From: Bacillota bacterium
GTDB lineage: Bacteria; Eremiobacterota; SpSt-956; JAKJGF01
Length of the DNA: 12,782 bases
Direction of reading: 5' to 3'
Assembly (NCBI GenBank): GCA_029555925.1
Contig: JAKPQU010000363.1
Coordinates: forward strand, 1 to 12,782
This document shows, one piece after another, positions 5,660 to 12,423 of the stretch (position 1 is the stretch's first letter; each line of letters opens with the position of its first letter). Both the position numbers and the translations under genes were made by a program. Below the pieces are notes generated by a model that worked only from the letters and a program-made list of their open reading frames with translations, searched no databases and had not been told where the DNA came from.

Positions 5660-8608
5660 TCAGGGTTTTAAAATTACTCCTCTGGAAGAACGGCCATCTA
5701 TCTTTACAGTTAATGGCTTATCGAAACGTATATGATTTACAAAATCATATTTTTCATAAAGAGGTTGTTCTTTTAACCATTTCCAGTCAAGAAACTCTTC
5801 GCCTCCTTCTGTATGAACATGGAAATAACCGAGCCTCAGGGAAGTAATATTATGAAAGAAATGGCTTCCCTGAGAAGGATCTACTTTAAAATCCTTCAGG
5901 TTTGATTCTACAATGACCTTTGCCTGTGATATATAAGCCCACTCTACCGGTATGCCAAGCCATGGGTCAGATGTTCCCCATCGGCCAAAACCGGAAAGTA
6001 TGTAATGTTTTTCTTCAGCAATAAATTTTTGATTTATTTTTTCTATTTCCTTCGCAATTACACGGGTTCTGGCAGGATCAAATTTCTCAGGATCTACATA
6101 GATAATATCATGGAGACCTTCAAAAACTCCGTTACCAAGTGCATGGGTTGTATTACACAGAGTTTCTTCTTTAATAACATTATCGATAGAAACAGTAAAT
6201 GTTTCGCTACCCATTACCCATGGCCTTATCTGGAGGACATGAAATTGAGGTTTCCTCTCTTTATCTCTGTAAAGATTTAAAGCAAATTCAATTTCTACCG
6301 GACATGCAAAAGCATTTTCCCCCAGTTTTAACAGTATCTTTAAGATATCGGACAGAGGAAAGAGTCCGTATTTTAAAATATTGGCAAAGGTAATAATTCT
6401 CGGCCCGGGAATTGATAGTGTATCACGTATAACCTGATTATCTATTGAATAGGTACTTCCTGCAAAAAATAGAGTTCCATCTGCTTCTGCTCTGGAAAGA
6501 TCAAGTTTTTTCAGAGTGGAAGAATCATCCCTTGTAATATGGATGTCATCTTCTATAAGATTTAATGCATAAAACTGGCTCTGAGTCTTCTTCATAAATT
6601 CCTTGGGACTCGAATAAACAGGATTCATTGCAGGATAGGCAGGCGAAAAACAATAAGCCTGACCTCCGCCGACAACTGTTTTACCAAGACCTAGAGCAAG
6701 ACATGCAAAACCGTCTTCAGGTTTCATTCGTTCAAAGGGATAAAAATTATAAGACTGGGCAATACCTGATACTACAGGATAAAAGACATCGCCATACTGT
6801 TCTCCTGAAACCTGCTGAATAATAACAGCCATTTTCTGTTCTTCAATACGCTGGTTTGTATTTTTACCGTACGCTCTGGGAGACTGAAAGAATGTTGACG
6901 CATAGACAAGCTTTATAGCATCACATAAATGCTCGAGCCTGACCTTACTATCAGGATGATTATTCGGAAGCATATAAGTACTGTACAGACCGGCAAAGGG
7001 TATAAAATGGGAATCTTCAAGTAAACTGGAAGAACGTACTGCGAGAGGATAATTTACTTTATTCAGAAATTCTTTAAGAGCAGAGTGAATCCTTGCAGGA
7101 AGAGAACATTTTATAAAGGCTTCGGCAATTTTATTATCATCTGTTTCTTTAATGGCAAATTCTTCAAGATTATTGAGCTTCAGAAATTCTTCAAACACCT
7201 CGGTACAGATAACTGTTGCTCTTGGTACACGAATATCTATATGTTCATAATTTTTAAAAGCATCTGTCTGGGCTAAAAGTGAATTAATAAAAGCTATACC
7301 CCTTCCTTTACCTCCGAGAGAACCGGCACCAAGCTTTACAAAATCACTGGCAGGATCAAAATTGAAAGGCTGAAAATCAGTAATTACTCCATGCTGATAA
7401 GTCTCTATTATATGTCTTATGGATTTTCGCAATACTTCTCTTGCTTCATCTATATTCTTATAATCCGATGTTTTCTTTGGCCTCAGTTCATTTGCAGCTT
7501 CAAATTCACTTCTGGCCATAAGCCATGTAGAAATATGATTCCTTCTGGCATGATACTCAAGACTTTCTGCAGGAACAGTTAAAACCATCTGCTCCATTTC
7601 GTGAAGATTTTTTGCTCTTCCTGCTTCCCTTCCATCAGGATATCTGAAAACAAAATCTCCAAAGCCAAAATTTTCCTGCATAAAAGTCCTTAATTCATGA
7701 AGAAAATTCTGAGAATTTTTATCCAGACATGCTACGTTTTTCTGCAATGCTATAGACTGTATTTCAGGCTCTGACGATTGTAATAAAACAGGAGGAGGCT
7801 CTGTTTGAGATTTTATTTTTTCTACAAGTTTCAGGCCTGCATCCGGTTCAGGCTTTCCTCCTACGGGAAATCTTATATCACTGATTACTCCAAGAATATT
7901 TTGTCTGTAAGTTTCATAGATAGCAACCGCTTCTTCAAAGGTCTCTGCAAGCATAATTTTTGGTCTTGCTCTCATACGAAGAAGTCTGTGAAATTCATTG
8001 ACACTTTCTGATATTAAGAGCCTTGTTTGAGTCATAATCTCAGTATAAATTACAGGAAGAAATGATGAATAATAAAGAGGGCTGTCTTCAACAATTAAAA
8101 TCACGCGAACACCTGCTCTGGTATCTTCCCGGATATTAAATAAATCTTCCACATATTTAACAATAGCCAGAAGAATTTTACTATCTCCTGACCAGTAAAA
8201 TATTTTATCAATACCTTTACTCTTTTTTAATCTGACAAAATTCTCAAGTTCCACTGTATTATAAGTAAGAAGCACTACAGCCATAGTCGGATCAAACTCT
8301 TTAACCTTCTTTCCAAATTCAAAAGGATCCATATCTACAATACGTGGCATAGTAATAACCAGATTAAAAGCTCTCTCTCTGAGAGCACAAAAAGCTTCCT
8401 GTGCAGAAGATACCCTTGTTACTCTCGGAACAAAGCTCAGATTTAAATCGACATATTCACTCATAATCTTTTCCGAAAGACGGCCATCCTGTTCTAAAAC
8501 AAAAGCATCATACATGCTAGACACAATAAGTATTTCTCTGACGCGAAATTTCATCAGATCATGAAATCCGCCGAACTGAGGCTCAATATCCTGCCGTAAA
8601 TCTATCAT
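5660..8608 (-). CDS. Receiver-receiver-PEP/pyruvate-binding (PPDK_N) hybrid protein
   Basis: This 982-residue protein has three parts. Residues about 24-155 form a receiver-like fold (REILIVSS...) in which the phospho-acceptor Asp position reads LVITMP, so it is probably not phosphorylated. Residues about 167-310 form a second receiver with all the usual residues: Glu174/Asp175, Asp244 in VISD, Ser278/279 and Lys297. Residues about 425-797 are the ATP-grasp PEP/pyruvate-binding domain of PEP synthase and pyruvate phosphate dikinase: LGAGSLGGKGRG (426-437), AVRSSSLLED (523-532), IPFAGLYSTYM (536-546) and VLQIRPW (791-797). The C-terminal module carries GRWGTSDPWLGIPVEW (875-890) and SQGSHFFHN (912-920), which I recall from a widespread uncharacterised group of such proteins. 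No phosphohistidine swivel domain (TSH motif) and no PEP-binding TIM barrel are present, so it should not make PEP. A phosphorelay-controlled ATP-dependent phosphotransfer role is possible. The start is ATG with GAGGG about 10 nt upstream, and the stop is TGA. Confidence 0.9.
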   Translation of the reverse strand: MIDLRQDIEPQFGGFHDLMKFRVREILIVSSMYDAFVLEQDGRLSEKIMSEYVDLNLSFVPRVTRVSSAQEAFCALRERAFNLVITMPRIVDMDPFEFGKKVKEFDPTMAVVLLTYNTVELENFVRLKKSKGIDKIFYWSGDSKILLAIVKYVEDLFNIREDTRAGVRVILIVEDSPLYYSSFLPVIYTEIMTQTRLLISESVNEFHRLLRMRARPKIMLAETFEEAVAIYETYRQNILGVISDIRFPVGGKPEPDAGLKLVEKIKSQTEPPPVLLQSSEPEIQSIALQKNVACLDKNSQNFLHELRTFMQENFGFGDFVFRYPDGREAGRAKNLHEMEQMVLTVPAESLEYHARRNHISTWLMARSEFEAANELRPKKTSDYKNIDEAREVLRKSIRHIIETYQHGVITDFQPFNFDPASDFVKLGAGSLGGKGRGIAFINSLLAQTDAFKNYEHIDIRVPRATVICTEVFEEFLKLNNLEEFAIKETDDNKIAEAFIKCSLPARIHSALKEFLNKVNYPLAVRSSSLLEDSHFIPFAGLYSTYMLPNNHPDSKVRLEHLCDAIKLVYASTFFQSPRAYGKNTNQRIEEQKMAVIIQQVSGEQYGDVFYPVVSGIAQSYNFYPFERMKPEDGFACLALGLGKTVVGGGQAYCFSPAYPAMNPVYSSPKEFMKKTQSQFYALNLIEDDIHITRDDSSTLKKLDLSRAEADGTLFFAGSTYSIDNQVIRDTLSIPGPRIITFANILKYGLFPLSDILKILLKLGENAFACPVEIEFALNLYRDKERKPQFHVLQIRPWVMGSETFTVSIDNVIKEETLCNTTHALGNGVFEGLHDIIYVDPEKFDPARTRVIAKEIEKINQKFIAEEKHYILSGFGRWGTSDPWLGIPVEWAYISQAKVIVESNLKDFKVDPSQGSHFFHNITSLRLGYFHVHTEGGEEFLDWKWLKEQPLYEKYDFVNHIRFDKPLTVKIDGRSSRGVILKP

Positions 8609-8629
8609 AAATATATAACCCTCGCAAAT

Positions 8630-8699
8630 AAAATAGTGAGTAGTGAAGAGTGAGTGAATTATTCATTATCCCATCACTATTCACTAACTATTCTATTTT
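8630..8699. repeat. Palindromic heptad-repeat element, TAGTGAG type
   Basis: The left arm has 7-nt units TAGTGAG (8634-8640), TAGTGAA (8641-8647) and GAGTGAG (8648-8654). The right arm, read on the other strand, has TAGTGAA and TAGTGAT units. The outer ends are a 7-bp inverted repeat, AAAATAG (8630-8636) and CTATTTT (8693-8699). It lies just upstream of the minus-strand receiver/PEP-binding gene, so it is probably in its 5' leader or promoter. Confidence 0.7.
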
Positions 8700-8701
8700 A
8701 C

Positions 8702-8714
8702 AGGAAAATTTCCT
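8702..8714. promoter_or_regulatory. Perfect 13-bp inverted repeat in the divergent gap
   Basis: AGGAAA-A-TTTCCT is a perfect odd palindrome of 6-bp half-sites, about 95 bp upstream of the minus-strand receiver/PEP-binding gene and 165 bp upstream of the plus-strand hypothetical gene. Its size fits a dimeric regulator site shared by divergent genes, but I see no well-spaced -35/-10 pair to anchor it. It is a candidate only. Confidence 0.25.
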
Positions 8715-8774
8715 TGATTTTTTTTATAAAAGAATTGCCTTTAATGAAAAAATGTATTAATATTGATGAGAATA

Positions 8775-8874
8775 AAAATAGTGAGGTGAAACGTGAAGAG
8801 TGAGTAGAAATTATTAATACATGTCACAGGTCATAACACACCTGGAATTTACTATCCATCACTCATCACCATAT
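8775..8874. repeat. Second palindromic GTGA heptad element, abutting a start codon
   Basis: The left arm has TAGTGAG (8779-8785), GTGAAAC (8786-8792), GTGAAGA (8793-8799) and GTGAGTA (8800-8806). The right arm, read on the opposite strand from 8873, gives GTGATGA, GTGATGG and ATAGTAA units. The centre contains a small CAGGT/ACCTG stem (8827-8831 and 8840-8844). The element ends within about 5 bp of the ATG at 8879, so the hypothetical gene has no visible Shine-Dalgarno site; the space is occupied by the repeat. Confidence 0.6.
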
Positions 8875-8878
8875 AAAA

Positions 8879-9343
8879 ATGTCTACAACAGTTAATGATT
8901 TAATATTAGTATATATAGAAGAGAATCCTGCTTTTTTTGGCAGGATTGAAGATATAACTCCTGACATAAAACCTGGATGGTGGCATGTTCACATAATGGT
9001 ATTATCTATTCCGCCACGTATGATTAGCTGGATATTAGAAGATGCACAGATACAGGGGAAAGGCTTTACCATGGGGGGAATACCTATAAGACTGGAGAAA
9101 GTTCCGTCTCCATACAAAGAAGAAGAGAAAAACAAAGAACAAGAGGGAAAGGTAATTTCTCTTGGAGAAAGACAGGAAGAGGATAAAGAACAAGAGGGAA
9201 AGGTAATTTCTCTCGGAGAAAGACAGGACGAGGATAAAGAAGAAGAAAAAGTAATTTCTCTCGGAGAAAGACAGGAAGAAGATAAACCGCAGAAAAGCCT
9301 TGAATCTAAAGTAATTTCTTTAATGGATAGACGAAAAAAATAA
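8879..9343 (+). CDS. Conserved hypothetical protein with multiplied KVISLGER tail motif
   Basis: This is a 154-residue protein of unknown function. Residues 5-75 form a compact domain (VNDLILVYIEENPAFFGRIE; PDIKPGWWHVHIMVL; GKGFTMGGIPIRLEKV) that resembles small uncharacterised proteins I recall from Desulfobacterota and other uncultured phyla; no function is established that I know of. Residues 76-154 are a highly charged, probably disordered tail with KVISLGER at 91-98, 108-115 and 124-131 and a terminal KVISLMDR at 144-151, in 17-residue units. There is no signal peptide or membrane segment. The ATG at 8879 gives a full N-terminal domain; the next Met (residue 40) would cut it. No Shine-Dalgarno site is visible because a repeat element abuts the start, so translation may be leaderless or weak. 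Confidence 0.8.
   Translation: MSTTVNDLILVYIEENPAFFGRIEDITPDIKPGWWHVHIMVLSIPPRMISWILEDAQIQGKGFTMGGIPIRLEKVPSPYKEEEKNKEQEGKVISLGERQEEDKEQEGKVISLGERQDEDKEEEKVISLGERQEEDKPQKSLESKVISLMDRRKK
9134..9283 (+). repeat. In-frame 51-bp tandem repeat, three units
   Basis: Units at 9134-9184 and 9185-9235 (51 bp each) differ at only two positions that I can see. A third unit at 9236-9283 is 48 bp and more diverged. Each encodes KVISLGER plus an acidic linker. The near identity of units one and two points to recent duplication. Confidence 0.88.
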
Positions 9344-9359
9344 GGTAAGCGTTCAATTA

Positions 9360-9409
9360 TCAGCAGTCAGCAGCCAGATTTTAGTTGATGGCTGACAGGT
9401 AACTGCTGA
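9360..9409. repeat. Palindromic heptad element, CAGCAGT type
   Basis: The left arm is CAGCAGT (9361-9367), CAGCAGC (9368-9374) and CAG. The right arm, read on the other strand from 9408, is CAGCAGT, TACCTGT, CAGCCAT. The outer 8 bp (TCAGCAGT) and an inner CAGCCA segment pair, giving a bulged hairpin. It follows the hypothetical gene by 16 bp, but no T-run follows, so terminator activity is uncertain. The base sequence is unrelated to the GTGA and CGTRACG elements, yet the 7-nt period is the same. Confidence 0.65.
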
Positions 9410-9439
9410 AAGTTTACAAAAAATAAACATAATAAATGC

Positions 9440-9468
9440 TTGTTCTATGAATGGTCACGTGGTATAAT
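9440..9468 (+). promoter_or_regulatory. Sigma70-type extended -10 promoter
   Basis: TTGTTC (9440-9445) and a perfect TATAAT (9463-9468) are separated by 17 bp, with TGG (9460-9462) directly before the -10 forming an extended -10. Transcription would begin near 9475 and leave a leader of about 75 nt before the winged-helix gene. Confidence 0.75.
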
Positions 9469-9550
9469 GAAATTGTATCCAAATAAGATTTAAGAAAGGA
9501 GGGGCAGAGGGCTTTATTTGAGAAAAATATAGACCAGCAGGGGGATTACT

Positions 9551-9967
9551 ATGAGTGCGAGGATAACTCTTGGAAACAGGAGAGATTTTGTCATAGGTAG
9601 TGATTTGAAATATTTTATTGCCCATATAGCTAATTCTTCGATAAAAAGTGAAATTCTGGAATTTTTCTACTATAATCCCAGTACAGTATACAGTCCCTTT
9701 CTCATTTCAGAAGCCATCGGAAGAAAAGAAGAACAGGTAAAAGAAGCGCTTGATGATTTTGTAGAAGCAGGATTATTGCGACAGATAAGAGATGTGCCAT
9801 CTCCTTCTTATGTACCTATGGAAAATAGCAGTTTCCATGATTTACTTGATAAATTTATCAGACTATTTAACAGCAATAATGGGCGCGAACTGGTTCGTTC
9901 CATAATAGATGATATGCTGGCGGGAAGCCGTCATTACAATAGAAAAAAAAGAGAAAATTGTATATAA
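9551..9967 (+). CDS. Winged-helix-like small protein, probable transcriptional regulator
   Basis: This is a 138-residue protein. Residues about 28-80 match the shape of a winged helix-turn-helix: a first helix (SIKSEILEFFYYNP), a helix-turn-helix (SPFLISEAIGRKEEQVKEALDDFVEAGLL) and a short wing (RQIRDVPSPSYVPM). The order recalls ArsR/MarR-like folds. The remainder (residues 95-138) is helical and ends in a basic tail (HYNRKKRENCI). No effector domain, metal-binding cysteine cluster or membrane segment is visible. The ATG at 9551 has AGGGGG six nt upstream. A strong promoter lies at 9440-9468. It is the first gene of a likely unit with the amidohydrolase, and could regulate it or bind DNA elsewhere. 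The fold is moderately sure and the target is unknown. Confidence 0.8.
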   Translation: MSARITLGNRRDFVIGSDLKYFIAHIANSSIKSEILEFFYYNPSTVYSPFLISEAIGRKEEQVKEALDDFVEAGLLRQIRDVPSPSYVPMENSSFHDLLDKFIRLFNSNNGRELVRSIIDDMLAGSRHYNRKKRENCI

Positions 9968-9984
9968 ATAGATTATTATAAAAA

Positions 9985-10026
9985 ATAAATAAGCTCAAAG
10001 GACTCCGGTCTTTTGAGCTTATTTAT
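9985..10026 (+). terminator. Long hairpin with UCCG loop between winged-helix and amidohydrolase genes
   Basis: Positions 9985-10003 pair with 10008-10026 over about 19 bp, with one G-T wobble and a TCCG tetraloop. It starts 18 bp after the stop codon and ends 9 bp before the Shine-Dalgarno of the next gene. The T residues lie within the 3' arm (CTTATTT) rather than in a clean tail, so it could be a terminator, an attenuator or an RNA-stability hairpin. No promoter is visible between it and 10051. Confidence 0.65.
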
Positions 10027-10050
10027 AAATATTAGAAAGGTGGTTTTTTC

Positions 10051-11529
10051 ATGGCAGGAAAAAAATACAAATTTATGAGAAGTAAGTTTTTACTTCCTCT
10101 GAGTGATAAAATCGGAAGAAGTGAGAGAATAAGAGATGGCTATGTACTTACGGAAAAGAATCTCATAAAAGAAACAGGCAGATATACGAAAGAAACAGGG
10201 GAAAGAATTATAAGAGATTATGGCCGGGAACTTCAGATAATAGGTTGTGAGAAAGAAGATAATTTCACCTTATCTGATATAAAAAAATTAAGAGGAGTAA
10301 TTATGCCAGGATTTGTAAAAGCCCATGGCCATGATCACGAATCTCCCATAATAGGTGTGGCAAAAGATGAACCTCTTACTGCATGGCTCGACCATGCAGT
10401 AAACCTTTTTACAGGGTTTATGAACGAAAAAAGAAATATGTTAGAGCAAAAATTCGGGAAATCGCCAAACTATATTACCTATATAAAAGCCAGGCTGGAC
10501 GATATATATTACGGCATAACATCTTCTATGGTTCATCACTGCAATCACAATAAATACAGAGTAGAAGAAATAGTCAGGGCAAATTTAAAGGCCGGTACAA
10601 AAATGATAGTGGCAGTAGGTGCACAGGACAGACATTATGATGAACGTATTCTGGACTCGCCCGAAGTATCGGTAAAAAGAATGGATGAATATATCAAAAA
10701 ATTTGCAGGTACAGAAAGAACCTGGATAATTCCGGGACCTGACCAGGATTTTTCAAATGGCCCTGAACAACTTAAAGCTTTAAAAAAATGGGCAAGAGAT
10801 AATAATACACTCATACACATGCATTCTTCAGAAGAACCAAATACTACGAAATGGTTCAGGGAAACCTACGGCCATACGCCTGTAGAATATGCTCACTCCA
10901 TAGATTTCCTGGATGAAAATACTATTCTCGCACACCAGGTAAACTGTACGGAAAGAGATCTGGAAATACTCAGAGATACTGGAACAAAGATAGTTCATAA
11001 TCCCCTGGCTAATACCATCATTGGTTCAGGAATGCCTCCTGTTATAAAAATGATGGAAATGGGGATACCTGTTGTAATATCAACAGATGGTTCCGGCAGT
11101 GCAGATAATCAAAATATACTCATAGCAGCAAAACTCGCCTCTCAGTATCAGAAAGCATTGCATCAGGATGCCTCTTTGCTTCCAGCCCAGAAACTTCTGG
11201 AAATGATTACAATAGAACCGGCAAAATTCCTCAGGCTGAATGCTGGAAGCCTGGAAGAAGGTAAAGATGCTGATTTTATATTCCTCGATCTTACTGTGCC
11301 CAATATGACACCTACCAGAGAAGATAATCTGGTGGAAAACCTGATATGGGCTTCTAACGGAAATGAAGTAAAATACGTCATAGCAAACGGTGAAATACTT
11401 ATGGACAACGGAACGTTTACTACTCTGAATGAAGATGAAGTAAAGAATGAAGTATATGAGCTTTCAGAGATGTTTGTAGAATACAGAAAAACAGCGAAAG
11501 AGATAAAAGGAACAGGAGCGCATAAATAA
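10051..11529 (+). CDS. Metal-dependent amidohydrolase (deaminase/chlorohydrolase group)
   Basis: This 492-residue enzyme belongs to the amidohydrolase superfamily, TIM-barrel type, in the group that includes MTA/SAH deaminase, SsnA and atrazine chlorohydrolase. Visible motifs in order: GFVKAHGHDHES, with metal ligands His92 and His94; DEPLTAWLDHAV (106-117), the lid segment typical of this group; IHMHSSEE, with His258 as metal ligand and Glu261; TILAHQVNC, with His295; and VVISTDGSGSAD, with Asp346. A C-terminal beta-sandwich segment (EEGKDADFIFLDL) closes the composite domain. The N-terminus carries an extra charged stretch (residues about 35-75) not usual in the family, and the Asn usually before the first His is Lys90. 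Likely chemistry is hydrolytic deamination of a purine or similar; the substrate cannot be named. The start is ATG with AAAGGTGG 7 nt upstream. It is probably cytoplasmic. Confidence 0.92.
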   Translation: MAGKKYKFMRSKFLLPLSDKIGRSERIRDGYVLTEKNLIKETGRYTKETGERIIRDYGRELQIIGCEKEDNFTLSDIKKLRGVIMPGFVKAHGHDHESPIIGVAKDEPLTAWLDHAVNLFTGFMNEKRNMLEQKFGKSPNYITYIKARLDDIYYGITSSMVHHCNHNKYRVEEIVRANLKAGTKMIVAVGAQDRHYDERILDSPEVSVKRMDEYIKKFAGTERTWIIPGPDQDFSNGPEQLKALKKWARDNNTLIHMHSSEEPNTTKWFRETYGHTPVEYAHSIDFLDENTILAHQVNCTERDLEILRDTGTKIVHNPLANTIIGSGMPPVIKMMEMGIPVVISTDGSGSADNQNILIAAKLASQYQKALHQDASLLPAQKLLEMITIEPAKFLRLNAGSLEEGKDADFIFLDLTVPNMTPTREDNLVENLIWASNGNEVKYVIANGEILMDNGTFTTLNEDEVKNEVYELSEMFVEYRKTAKEIKGTGAHK

Positions 11530-11530
11530 A

Positions 11531-11610
11531 AACGTGACGCGTGACGCGTAACGCGTGACAGGTAACTCTCATATCACACATTACGTATCACGCATCACGC
11601 ATTACGCGTT
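11531..11610. repeat. Palindromic CGTRACG heptad element filling a convergent gap
   Basis: The left arm is CGTGACG (11533-11539), CGTGACG (11540-11546), CGTAACG (11547-11553) and CGTGACA (11554-11560). The right arm is TATCACA (11572-11578), CATTACG (11579-11585), TATCACG (11586-11592), CATCACG (11593-11599) and CATTACG (11600-11606). AACG at 11531 and CGTT at 11607 close it. It starts one base after the amidohydrolase stop and ends one base before the stop codon of the convergent lipoprotein gene. A long hairpin there could serve both genes as a 3' end, though no T-run is present. Confidence 0.8.
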
Positions 11611-11611
11611 C

Positions 11612-12397
11612 TCACTCTTTTAAAGCTTTATTTATAAGTTCTTCGAATTCAGGCCTGGGTTTATACCCTTTTTCATTCAACCCCATTAAAGCATCCTGTA
11701 TAAGAACCTTTGCATCTTCTATTGTTATGAGGGATTTTTTGAAATCGGAGAAATCGCCTTTTTCAAGACAGGAAATGCCTTTTGTTATACCGTCAAGCAA
11801 TTTATCATAACATGCCAGAACCTTTTTGTTAATCTCTTCATATCCTTCCGGCACCTTATTTTCCATAACCTTTGCCTTTATCTGTTCCAGAGTTTTCTTG
11901 TTATGAGTAACAATAACTTTAAGTGTTTCCATAGATTCTCTCGATGGTTTTGCCTCTTTAATCTCTGTCGAAGGTGTGGTTGCTCCTGTAGTGCCTGTTG
12001 CTCCTGTCTCTCCTGTAGTGCCTGTTGCTCCTGTTGAACCACCTGTGCCGGTAGTTCCTGCATTACTGGATTCTTCGGGAGTAATATCTTTAAGGCCATT
12101 TCCGAGTTCAAGAAGAACAAAACTGGTACACAGTGTTGAAGTATATATAGAATTACCATATTTTTCCTCTTCGGTCTTACCCTGATCCTGTGCCAATTTC
12201 ATCAGATTTTCTATATTTATGTTTGATACCTCGATCCATGAATTAGGATCGATTGCACCGTTCGGTTCAGATTGTATTGTAGTTACAGGAGTTGCAGTAG
12301 GATAAGGAGACGGTGTAGCATTTCCGCTTCCGTTCTGACAGCCGCCGCAGATAGAAATAGAAAGTAACATAATAAATAAAATTGAAATATATTTCAT
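11612..12397 (-). CDS. Lipoprotein with short collagen-like stalk and helical C-terminal domain
   Basis: This is a 261-residue protein read from ATG 12397. Residues 1-20 form a lipoprotein-type signal: a basic start (MKYIS), a hydrophobic core (ILFIMLLSISI) and a cysteine at residue 20 in ICGGC. The -3 residue (Cys) is non-standard for a lipobox. A Thr/Pro/Ser linker follows (about 25-45). Residues about 55-107 include a two-strand/helix segment. Residues 114-140 are nine Gly-X-Thr/Gly triplets, a short collagen-like stretch. Residues 150-261 look largely helical, with two cysteines. It is likely anchored to the outer face of a membrane; the function is not recognisable. A longer form beginning at GTG 12406 is possible but unlikely, because the Shine-Dalgarno site would touch it. 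A promoter lies at 12473-12501. Confidence 0.85.
   Translation of the reverse strand: MKYISILFIMLLSISICGGCQNGSGNATPSPYPTATPVTTIQSEPNGAIDPNSWIEVSNINIENLMKLAQDQGKTEEEKYGNSIYTSTLCTSFVLLELGNGLKDITPEESSNAGTTGTGGSTGATGTTGETGATGTTGATTPSTEIKEAKPSRESMETLKVIVTHNKKTLEQIKAKVMENKVPEGYEEINKKVLACYDKLLDGITKGISCLEKGDFSDFKKSLITIEDAKVLIQDALMGLNEKGYKPRPEFEELINKALKE
11978..12058 (-). repeat. Collagen-like Gly-X-Thr triplet repeat within the lipoprotein
   Basis: Nine consecutive triplets (GTT GTG GST GAT GTT GET GAT GTT GAT in protein letters) with Thr in most third positions resemble the GXT-rich collagen-like repeats of bacterial surface proteins. Nine triplets is short for a stable triple helix. The DNA itself is a 9- and 18-bp-period repeat, so unit number may vary between strains. 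Confidence 0.7.
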
Positions 12398-12405
12398 TGA
12401 TTTCA

Positions 12406-12412
12406 CTTCCTT
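12406..12412 (-). promoter_or_regulatory. Shine-Dalgarno site that favours ATG 12397 over GTG 12406
   Basis: On the minus strand AAGGAAG occupies 12412 down to 12406, with its AGGA core about 10 nt from ATG 12397 but only 1 nt from GTG 12406. The spacing decides for the ATG, giving 261 rather than 264 residues. Confidence 0.7.
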
Positions 12413-12423
12413 ATATATTGGAG

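Noticed and set aside
5660..8608. Annotation as PEP synthase (ppsA) or pyruvate phosphate dikinase
   Set aside because: The phosphohistidine domain and PEP-binding barrel are missing; only the nucleotide-binding part is shared.
9134..9283. CRISPR-like array at the 51-bp repeats
   Set aside because: Repeats are contiguous, in frame and encode a protein tail; there are no spacers.
12398..12406. GTG 12406 as lipoprotein start
   Set aside because: The Shine-Dalgarno site would be 1 nt away; ATG 12397 has normal spacing and gives an intact signal peptide.
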